Positions 1 to 5,227 of a DNA stretch of 7,691 nt are shown here, piece after piece; the first letter of the stretch is position 1, and every line of letters begins with the position of its first letter. Under the pieces are notes generated by a model. It was not told where the DNA came from. It searched no databases and saw only the letters and a list, made by a program, of their open reading frames with translations. The stretch comes from Planctomycetaceae bacterium (GTDB taxonomy: Bacteria; Planctomycetota; Planctomycetia; Pirellulales; Thermoguttaceae), in contig JAIRLW010000495.1 in the NCBI GenBank assembly GCA_031259095.1, positions 1-7,691 on the forward strand, in the 5' to 3' direction. A program made the position numbers and the translations under genes.

Positions 1-3
1 GGT

Positions 4-32
4 AGGGCTGGCTTCTATTGCCCTTTCAGGGC
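4..32. repeat. Short GCCCT-loop-AGGGC hairpin at window edge
   Basis: GCCCT at 20-24 and AGGGC at 28-32 form a perfect 5-bp stem around a TTC loop. A further AGGGC at 4-8 could pair with the same GCCCT, so alternative folds exist. The sequence after the hairpin begins GTAGG and has no T-run on either strand, so it is not a good intrinsic terminator. Its shape, and the preceding TATTG, resemble the hairpin units at 7401-7578, so it may be a divergent or truncated member of that dispersed family. It lies about 155 bp downstream of the cinA stop codon, and its left boundary may be outside the window. From 33 to 186 I see only AT-rich sequence. Confidence 0.4.
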
Positions 33-186
33 GTAGGAAAAATATCATGAAGTCGATCACAAAATAAAAATTCCACTGAATAGTTACAAAGAGGCCAATA
101 TTAAAAACCACTTAATAAAACCCCTTAAATTTAAGCATATTTATTATCGTACTTTTAGGAAAGTGCAATTAGACAGTTACTCCCAA

Positions 187-1419
187 TTAACCAATCGTTT
201 TCCGCAACAGATCAATTGCCCGTTTAACGTAGAGATCGTCAATGATGTCCGGGTGTCCGATATATGGATAATGTTGTAGTGTGATGATTGATTCCTGCAA
301 ATTGGTTTTTTGTGCGTCAATGACCGCGACAAATGTTTCTTCAGTTCGATTTCGGTCGGGCTTTCCGGTTGGGTAGGCTCCGACCAAAAGAAGATAATCC
401 ACATTGAAAAGCCGCCGTCCGCGGCGAATCATTTCGTCTGGATCAATGGAGTGTTTCGACGGCAAGACAATGCCTCCGGCAAAACAATCGGGAGGTTCTT
501 TGGAACCGGCGATTGCTTCCGCCAATAATCCGCGTGTTCCGGCTTCGATAACGGCAAGCGTTTTGCCGGACGCGTTCAACTTTCGGCACACCACTTCCTG
601 TAACCGATCATCGCCTTCGCCGAAAATGAGTTGACCGAGCGTGTTGTAAATCAGCGTTGCGGTTGGTTCTATTTTTTTGAAACATTCTTCTTCCGTTGCG
701 GATTCGGCAACAATTCTCAATGTGATAGTTGCTTGATTGGCGGTGATACCGACTTTGGGATCATGTTTCCGATTGATAATATCCGGCAACATTGCTTCAA
801 TTTGGCTTTCGCCCAAACCGAAAGAATGAATAGCACGAAAACGCAAAACACGTTTTTGACCGGTTAAATGGTCGAGCATTTCCTGAACCGCTTGTTGACC
901 GCTATCCTGCCACATCTCCTTCAATTCTGCCGGAACACCGGGATAAGCCATGATACGAAAAAAATCAAGCCGATTGTTGACGGGTTTTGAACGTGCTACG
1001 GTGAGGTCGATTCCCGGTGCGGTTCCGTGCGGATTGTGGATAGGTTTTGCGCCGCGCGGCTGAAACGCCTGAATTTCATTTGCTTTGGGCATTTCATGTC
1101 CGCGCCGTTGAAACATTTCCTGAATTATCCGCATGGAATCTTCATTTTTTTCCAGCGGCACGCCAATACATTGAGCGATTGCCTGCCGTGTTAAATCGTC
1201 GGCGGTGGGACCGAGACCGCCGGTCCAAAGAATCAGGTCGGCTCGTTCCGCAGCAATACGAAGAACGTTAATCATCGCATTCAAATCATCGCCAACCGTT
1301 GTGTGATACAAGGTCGTAATACCAATATCCGCCAATTGGAGACTCAACCATTGAGAATTAGTATCAAGAATTTTCCCGCTGGTCAGTTCATCTCCATTAG
1401 AAATAATTTCAGATTGCAT
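187..1419 (-). CDS. cinA: CinA-like protein with degenerate C-terminal nicotinamide-nucleotide amidase site
   Basis: Full-length CinA family protein of 410 residues, close to the usual length. Residues 1-170 are the MoaB/MogA-like (COG1058) domain. The opening EIISNGDEL matches the family's EIIaiGtEL start, and the signature GGLGPTADDLT is at 67-77. In characterised CinA proteins this part acts as an ADP-ribose pyrophosphatase. Residues about 180-265 fit the KH-like linker, and 270-410 the PncC domain that deamidates nicotinamide mononucleotide in pyridine-nucleotide salvage. There the family's ESCTGG motif reads EAGTRG (292-297), so the nucleophilic serine is alanine, and the GxAGPxG loop is degraded to GAYPTGK (346-352). 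I infer that the deamidase half is inactive or has changed function. The protein is cytosolic, with no signal peptide. The ATG at 1419 is chosen because the family motif begins at residue 4; no clear Shine-Dalgarno precedes it. The gene is 132 bp downstream of the small gene on the same strand. Confidence 0.93.
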   Translation of the reverse strand: MQSEIISNGDELTSGKILDTNSQWLSLQLADIGITTLYHTTVGDDLNAMINVLRIAAERADLILWTGGLGPTADDLTRQAIAQCIGVPLEKNEDSMRIIQEMFQRRGHEMPKANEIQAFQPRGAKPIHNPHGTAPGIDLTVARSKPVNNRLDFFRIMAYPGVPAELKEMWQDSGQQAVQEMLDHLTGQKRVLRFRAIHSFGLGESQIEAMLPDIINRKHDPKVGITANQATITLRIVAESATEEECFKKIEPTATLIYNTLGQLIFGEGDDRLQEVVCRKLNASGKTLAVIEAGTRGLLAEAIAGSKEPPDCFAGGIVLPSKHSIDPDEMIRRGRRLFNVDYLLLVGAYPTGKPDRNRTEETFVAVIDAQKTNLQESIITLQHYPYIGHPDIIDDLYVKRAIDLLRKTIG

Positions 1420-1551
1420 AATATTTCGTTTCTACATAAAAATCGACTTTTTGAATAAAAAAACACCTAAAATTGCAGGATAAGCGAATATCTAAAGCGG
1501 GTTTTTAAAAGGAAAACGGTCTATTACAGAGACGAGGTACGATGGAATCAA

Positions 1552-1929
1552 TTATTCCAACGGCGGCATTTCGAAACAAGCAACATTGCTATGCGATTGA
1601 CCGAAATTTTTGGTACCGGTTGTATTGTGAAATTCCGCCGTGAGCCGCCAGTAGAGATAACGGTGTTTACGAATATCGAGTTGGACGCTTTGCATCAATT
1701 CGACAAACTTCGCAAATGGAATATCCACCCGACGTTCCGGTGGTTCGGCAAACGTACAGAGTTCGGCAGGAATAGGGTGAAATTTCCGTTTATCGACGGA
1801 AAATTCTAAAATGTACCGAATTGTTTTTCGGGTGGTTTCAAATTCCCAACCGAGGGCAAAGGTATGGGTATTGTTCTTATCAAACGAAAATCCAACCCGC
1901 AAATTTTTAGGCGCCGGTATGTCCATCAT
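1552..1929 (-). CDS. Small protein with possible fibronectin type III-like fold
   Basis: Hypothetical protein of 125 residues from the ATG at 1929; a second ATG follows directly at 1926. The frame stays open to a TTG at 1965, but nothing supports that start. The layout suggests one beta-sandwich domain of fibronectin-III type: a proline-rich entry (IPAPKNLRV), a core tryptophan in FALGWEFE, a YILEFSVDKRKFHPI strand pair, and YWRLTAEF followed by a Gly/Ser-rich turn and a last strand ending in MPPLE. This is pattern reading only; the fold is not proven. There is no signal peptide or membrane segment, which is unusual for a lone fibronectin-like domain since most are extracellular. A 6-bp stem (1543-1548 with 1554-1559) overlaps the stop codon but has no U-tract. 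The function is unknown. Confidence 0.7.
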   Translation of the reverse strand: MMDIPAPKNLRVGFSFDKNNTHTFALGWEFETTRKTIRYILEFSVDKRKFHPIPAELCTFAEPPERRVDIPFAKFVELMQSVQLDIRKHRYLYWRLTAEFHNTTGTKNFGQSHSNVACFEMPPLE

Positions 1930-2014
1930 TGAAATAAACCGTAACTGTTTTGAATAAAAAATCAAAAACGAATTTTAAAGTACAACAAGTATAATAAAAA
2001 CAACGGCTATTTTC

Positions 2015-2128
2015 AATGGGAATCTCTTTTAATCGACCGAAATCAATTAAATTCGGCTAAAATCGATTTCAGCCGATTTCGGTCTCGATTTCAGCCGATT
2101 TCAGCCGAAGTTTTTAGCGATTCCCATT
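2015..2128. repeat. Intergenic decamer element 1 with inverted outer arms
   Basis: Outer arms AATGGGAATC (2015-2024) and GATTCCCATT (2119-2128) are perfect 10-bp inverted repeats; CT at 2026-2027 and AG at 2116-2117 extend them after one mismatch. The core consists of 10-bp units starting TCGA or a near variant at 2033, 2043, 2053, 2063 and 2073, then at 2085, 2095 and 2105 after a 2-bp slip. An 18-bp sequence at 2063-2080 recurs exactly at 2085-2102. GACCGAAATC at 2035-2044 can pair with GATTTCGGTC at 2075-2084, and a 24-bp near-palindrome (one mismatched pair) is at 2053-2076. The right arm reaches the last base of the aminotransferase stop codon, so the element forms the 3' UTR of that gene and lies upstream of the small gene. 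Confidence 0.75.
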
Positions 2129-3426
2129 TATCGTAATGCTCGACCGATTTGTCGGCTTGCTTGCCGTAGCCGGTCTTCTTTTTCGACCAGAGCCAGCCGC
2201 ATAAATCCTTCACCGGCTTCGCCAAACGCCGAACCGGGACTCACTACAACATTGGCGTCTTTCAGTAACTTCATCGCAAAATCAAACGAACTCATTTTTT
2301 TCGCCCACTCTGCCGGCATTTGTTGCCAAACAAACATGGACGCTTTCGGTTTCGTAACATTCCAACCAATCCGTTCTAAACCGGAACACAGAATATCTCG
2401 GCGTTTTTGATACACTTTTGCTTGGGCTTCGACCGCGTGATCGGTGTGCCGAATCGCCGCAATCGCCGCAATCTGAAGCGCGGAAAAAACGCCATAATCG
2501 TAATACGTTTTAATCGTTGCCAACGCCCTGATTATTTCGGCGTTACCGCAACAAAAACCAATCCGCCAGCCCGCCATATTGTAACCTTTACTCATGGTGG
2601 TTGTTTCAACGCCGACGTCGATTGCTCCCGGCGCGGCAAGAAAACTCGGCGCACGATAGTTGTCGAAACAAATATCGCCGTAAGCCATATCGCTGATCAC
2701 CATGAAACCGTAACGTTTCGCCAGCCGGACAATTTCAACATAAAATTCCGGTTCGACCACCGCAGCGGTTGGATTGTGGGGATAATTCAGGATTAACACT
2801 TTTGGCCGCGGTAAAAAATGCTGACAGGTTGAAGCGATGTTGGACAATAATTTTTCCGGTTTCCGAACATCCAGCAACAACGAACTTGCCGAAGCCAACA
2901 TCACCCCATGAAGATGCGCCGGAAAATACGGCGACGGAACAATTGCCGTATCACCCGCGCCCAGCAGCGCAAGACAAAGATGAGACAACCCTTCCTTAGA
3001 ACCAATACATACAATCGTTTGTGTTTCAGGATCAAGCCGAACACCGTAATATTTGACGTATCGGGCGGCAACTTCTTTCCGAAGTTGCGGCAAACCGCGA
3101 GCGTGACTGTAAGCGTGAAGTTTCGGATTCCGCACCACGTCAATCAGTTTATCCGTAACAACTCGATGCGGAGGATCACTCGGACTGCCCATGCCAAGAT
3201 CAATAACATCCGCGCCGGTTTTTCGTTTTTCGTACTTCAATTTGTTCAGTTCCGCAAAAAGATACGGCGGCAGCCGCCGAACACGCTCCGAAACACTAAT
3301 AGTAAACGGCTGCGTATTTTCTTGTAACTGATCGTCGGCAACTTCGTTGTTCTGAAGAAACTCCGCTTTTTGCGCTTCAAAACGCTGCTCGTCCTCTAAA
3401 TCCGTTGTCCTTTTCATCGTTATCAT
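2128..3426 (-). CDS. alaC: AlaC-type pyridoxal-phosphate aminotransferase (alanine transaminase-like)
   Basis: Class I/II (fold type I) aminotransferase of 432 residues, closest to E. coli AlaC (YfdZ), which makes alanine from pyruvate and glutamate. Matching landmarks are [10 protein letters not shown] (48-57), GMGSPSDPP (78-86), [11 protein letters not shown] (106-116), the PLP-contacting Asn218 in NYPHNPT, Asp246 and Tyr249 in ISDMAYGDI, the Schiff-base lysine Lys280 in [15 protein letters not shown], and the substrate-carboxylate Arg410 in FMRLALVE. All catalytic residues are present. LL-diaminopimelate aminotransferase is a related alternative, but the similarity to AlaC is stronger. About 37 charged, Glu/Gln-rich residues precede the conserved start. 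The only internal Met before the fold is at position 4, so the extension cannot be removed by choosing a later ATG. No Shine-Dalgarno is visible. The enzyme is cytosolic and is transcribed in the same direction as the adaptor gene 160 bp upstream. Confidence 0.92.
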   Translation of the reverse strand: MITMKRTTDLEDEQRFEAQKAEFLQNNEVADDQLQENTQPFTISVSERVRRLPPYLFAELNKLKYEKRKTGADVIDLGMGSPSDPPHRVVTDKLIDVVRNPKLHAYSHARGLPQLRKEVAARYVKYYGVRLDPETQTIVCIGSKEGLSHLCLALLGAGDTAIVPSPYFPAHLHGVMLASASSLLLDVRKPEKLLSNIASTCQHFLPRPKVLILNYPHNPTAAVVEPEFYVEIVRLAKRYGFMVISDMAYGDICFDNYRAPSFLAAPGAIDVGVETTTMSKGYNMAGWRIGFCCGNAEIIRALATIKTYYDYGVFSALQIAAIAAIRHTDHAVEAQAKVYQKRRDILCSGLERIGWNVTKPKASMFVWQQMPAEWAKKMSSFDFAMKLLKDANVVVSPGSAFGEAGEGFMRLALVEKEDRLRQASRQIGRALR

Positions 3427-3429
3427 TAA

Positions 3430-3467
3430 TAGTAGGAAATTTCTAAAATAGTAGGAAATTTCTAAAA
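3430..3467. repeat. Perfect 19-bp tandem duplication before the aminotransferase gene
   Basis: The unit TAGTAGGAAATTTCTAAAA occurs at 3430-3448 and again, without a mismatch or gap, at 3449-3467. Each unit holds the 8-bp palindrome GAAATTTC. The array begins 4 bp upstream of the aminotransferase ATG (minus strand), so it occupies the 5' leader or proximal promoter, and its second unit overlaps the left arm of decamer element 2. It could be a paired operator or a recent slippage duplication; the sequence does not decide which. Confidence 0.8.
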
Positions 3468-3556
3468 ATCAATTTTTATTTCGACTTCAATCGATTTCAG
3501 TTGACCGGAATCGACTAAAAACGAGTAAAATAATTTTGCCGAAAGTTTTTGGAAAT
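3458..3556. repeat. Intergenic decamer element 2 with inverted outer arms
   Basis: ATTTCTAAAAA at 3458-3468 pairs with TTTTTGGAAAT at 3546-3556 (11 bp, one G-U). The core runs in exact 10-bp units from 3481: TCGA at 3481, TCGA at 3491, TTGA at 3501, TCGA at 3511 and ACGA at 3521. TCGATTTC (3491-3498) pairs with GGAATCGA (3507-3514). The right side CCGAAAGTTTTTGG resembles CCGAAGTTTTTAG of element 1. This is the most degenerate of the three copies. It fills the gap between the adaptor and aminotransferase genes and would be transcribed if they are co-expressed. Confidence 0.6.
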
Positions 3557-3570
3557 CATTAGAAATGATT
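3554..3570 (-). terminator. Weak AT-rich hairpin after the adaptor gene
   Basis: AATCATT (3554-3560) and AATGATT (3564-3570) form a 7-bp stem with a 3-nt loop, 16 nt past the adaptor stop codon on the minus strand. The stem has one G-C pair and is not followed by a U-tract in the transcript, so it is at best a weak terminator or an RNA 3'-end stabiliser. Confidence 0.2.
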
Positions 3571-3586
3571 AGTACCACTTTCTGTT

Positions 3587-4798
3587 TTATAAATGGATCA
3601 TGGCGGTTGCCCAACGACCTGGTTGTAGAAGCCAGTAATTTCCATTAGGGCGGTTCTCGATTTCAATATACACATCAAACAAATCACCTGCCTCAACTTT
3701 CGGATGCGCAAAAACTACCTTACCGGAAAATTCCCCGTCCTGACCATCGGCCATCGACACCAGAACCGTAACTTTTTTTCCGTCAACCATCGCCGGCGTA
3801 CAATATTTCGCGCTGACTTGGCACTTGGCACGAAGCGTGTTGAGTTGCATAATCTCCAATACCGGATCGCCTTCCCGTAACCATTCGCCCTCCGCCTTGT
3901 CAATCTTGACAATCATTCCATCTATCGGAGCAACTAATCTGCGAAGATTGATCAGAACTTTCGTTTTGGCAACTTCCTTTTCACTCGCAGTTACTTCACG
4001 CGTTTTCACTTCTGCGAGCGTATATTTTTGGAGATTAAAATTCGCTTCCGCTTGCTGTGCCGCTAATTTTGCTTTATTGATTTCAATCTTTGTAACAGCG
4101 TTTTCGGACAGCGCGTTTGCTTGTTGCAGCATTTTCAATTCCTCTTCCGCATAAAGATACCCCCACGCCGCATATTCTACCTCAATTTTCTTTTCCCGCT
4201 CAGCAATCGCCACATCAAGTTTGCATTCGCCAATCTCAAGATTACACTGCAATTCCCGATCATCAAAATTGCCGAGAATCTGATCTTTGAACACCTGCAT
4301 TCCTTCAACAATCGGAATCAAAACCGGATTACCATCGGCTCCCGTAACAACATGACCTTCGGCGTTACGCTGTTCCGTTTTGAGCGACGTCAACACCGAT
4401 TGATACGCCGCCGCCAGAATAACATGATTTCGTTTGGGAACTTCAAGGAGTCCCCTTACACGAATCGTGTTGGAATCACGTTGCAGTTGCGAAACGGCAG
4501 TATTGCTATCCGTTTCCGACGCAACGGTTATTGCCTGAGTTATCTCGGATTGTGTTGCGGTTGCCGGCAAAACCGGTTGCTGAGCCGCAAGCAACGACGG
4601 TTGCCGAATATTACGCTGTTCCGGCGGATACAAAACACGACGACGCTTCGATTCCAATGCCAAAACAGGAATCTGTTCATCGGCATTCGCCTTGTCAACA
4701 GCCGAAATCACCGCTGGACGCGGTAATGCCGCAAGATGTTCTCCGGCGTCGGGACCAGATAACGGCAAAAGTGAAAGAAGAATAAGTGTGTTGTACAT
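3587..4798 (-). CDS. Periplasmic adaptor (HlyD/membrane fusion protein family)
   Basis: Adaptor-type protein of 403 residues. Such proteins link an inner-membrane transporter to an outer channel or activate it from the periplasm. The N-terminus (LILLSLLPLSG, 4-14) looks like a short, weak signal peptide with no basic residue before it and no lipobox. Residues 20-110 are a low-complexity Pro/Gln/Ala-rich linker. The first lipoyl half-motif is IVEGMQVFKDQILGNFDDREL (163-183). About 184-280 form a helical hairpin rich in Glu, Lys and Ala. The second lipoyl half is RLVAPIDGMIVKIDKAEG (287-304), followed by EWLREGDPVLEI. A beta-barrel then leads to the family-type ending LQPGRWATAMIHL. No permease, ABC ATPase or outer-membrane factor gene is in the window, and the upstream neighbour is divergent, so the partner is unknown. 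The ATG at 4798 opens directly into the hydrophobic segment. No Shine-Dalgarno is visible. Confidence 0.82.
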   Translation of the reverse strand: MYNTLILLSLLPLSGPDAGEHLAALPRPAVISAVDKANADEQIPVLALESKRRRVLYPPEQRNIRQPSLLAAQQPVLPATATQSEITQAITVASETDSNTAVSQLQRDSNTIRVRGLLEVPKRNHVILAAAYQSVLTSLKTEQRNAEGHVVTGADGNPVLIPIVEGMQVFKDQILGNFDDRELQCNLEIGECKLDVAIAEREKKIEVEYAAWGYLYAEEELKMLQQANALSENAVTKIEINKAKLAAQQAEANFNLQKYTLAEVKTREVTASEKEVAKTKVLINLRRLVAPIDGMIVKIDKAEGEWLREGDPVLEIMQLNTLRAKCQVSAKYCTPAMVDGKKVTVLVSMADGQDGEFSGKVVFAHPKVEAGDLFDVYIEIENRPNGNYWLLQPGRWATAMIHL

Positions 4799-4864
4799 TT
4801 TTTATCACTGGGAGTTGGTTGGTTTTGAAATTCTGACTTGCAAAATTAACTGAAATAATCAGTA

Positions 4865-4892
4865 ATTTTACAATCAAATCACGAAAACACAA
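4865..4892 (-). promoter_or_regulatory. Possible sigma70-like promoter for the adaptor gene
   Basis: On the minus strand, TTGTGT (4892-4887) and TAAAAT (4870-4865) are separated by 16 bp. The implied start near 4858 would leave a 5' UTR of about 60 nt before the ATG at 4798. The match is moderate and the region is AT-rich, so chance is a real possibility. Confidence 0.25.
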
Positions 4893-4920
4893 TCACCCGT
4901 TTCCCATTCCGTTATTGGCA

Positions 4921-4950
4921 TTGACGTATCCAAAGCGGGAGGAATCTCAT
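4921..4950 (+). promoter_or_regulatory. Possible sigma70-like promoter upstream of acetate-CoA ligase
   Basis: TTGACG at 4921-4926 matches the -35 consensus at five of six positions. TCTCAT at 4945-4950 is a four-of-six -10 at 18-bp spacing. If used, transcription would begin near 4957 and give a leader of about 270 nt that includes decamer element 3. I saw no convincing promoter closer to the gene. Confidence 0.22.
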
Positions 4951-5046
4951 TCTGTAGGAAAACACAAAAAGGACTCCAAGAATGTTTTTGAAACAAGGGG
5001 GGCTTTTTTTTGAATGAATTTGCGGTATCTTTAAACAATTGTATGA

Positions 5047-5154
5047 GGCAACTTTTAAAAACTCATTTTTTGATTGACCGAAATCGACTAAAATCGATTT
5101 TAGTCGATTTCGGTCGAATTTAGTTGGTGAAGAAATAAGTTTTTAGAAGTTCCC
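5047..5154. repeat. Intergenic decamer element 3 with 40-bp perfect palindrome
   Basis: AACTTTTAAAAACT (5050-5063) pairs with AGTTTTTAGAAGTT (5138-5151) over 14 bp with one G-U; GG at 5047-5048 and CC at 5153-5154 extend it after one mismatch. The core 5076-5115 is an uninterrupted perfect palindrome of 40 bp centred on ATCGAT. TCGA starts at 5084, 5094, 5104 and 5114, exactly 10 bp apart, with TTGA at 5074. The right arm AAGTTTTTAG followed by TTCCCAT matches element 1, which defines the family. It lies 73 bp upstream of the acetate-CoA ligase start. Confidence 0.85.
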
Positions 5155-5167
5155 ATGAGTTGTTTGC

Positions 5168-5189
5168 GGAAACATGTTGGTTTGTTTCC
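5168..5189. promoter_or_regulatory. GGAAACA-N8-TGTTTCC dyad upstream of acetate-CoA ligase
   Basis: Perfect 7-bp inverted repeat: GGAAACA at 5168-5174 and TGTTTCC at 5183-5189 around an 8-nt spacer, 38 bp before the GTG start. Its size and symmetry suit a dimeric repressor operator, or a leader hairpin if transcribed. No regulator gene is present to support either reading. Confidence 0.35.
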
Positions 5190-5211
5190 ACTCTTTGATG
5201 TTTAACCTTTG

Positions 5212-5219
5212 AGAAAGGA
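5212..5219 (+). promoter_or_regulatory. Shine-Dalgarno that fixes the GTG start of acetate-CoA ligase
   Basis: AGAAAGGA ends 8 nt before the GTG at 5228 and is the only clear Shine-Dalgarno in the window. An in-frame ATG at 5198 cannot be the start because its frame stops at TGA (5210-5212) after four codons. That mini-frame (Met-Phe-Asn-Leu) touches the ribosome-binding site and is probably incidental. Confidence 0.75.
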
Positions 5220-5227
5220 TATTTTCA

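Larger units (their letters stand above)
4799..5227. other. Divergent intergenic region between adaptor and acetate-CoA ligase genes
   Basis: This 429-bp gap holds no supportable gene. From left to right it contains a possible minus-strand promoter (4865-4892), a possible plus-strand promoter (4921-4950), a run of six G followed by C and eight T (4997-5011) with no stem before it, decamer element 3 with its 40-bp palindrome (5047-5154), a GGAAACA dyad (5168-5189) and the ligase ribosome-binding site. Open frames here are short and overlap these non-coding structures. Confidence 0.6.

Noticed and set aside
1543..1559. TGGAAT/ATTCCA hairpin at the end of the small gene as a terminator
   Set aside because: The stem is only 6 bp, includes the stop codon in its loop region and has no U-tract.
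1930..1965. Twelve-residue N-terminal extension of the small protein from the TTG at 1965
   Set aside because: TTG is a poor start, there is no ribosome-binding site, and two tandem ATGs at 1929 and 1926 precede the recognisable domain.
2407..3327. Several plus-strand frames of 76-139 codons inside the aminotransferase gene
   Set aside because: They are antisense to a well-conserved enzyme and have basic, low-information translations typical of shadow frames.
4991..5011. G6-C-T8 run as an intrinsic terminator
   Set aside because: The T-run is not preceded by a stable stem: only AAG/CTT could pair around the G-run. It lies between divergent genes, where no transcript is known to end.
2015..5154. 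The three repeated elements as a CRISPR array
   Set aside because: They are separated by genes, differ in sequence, and lack regular unique spacers and cas genes.
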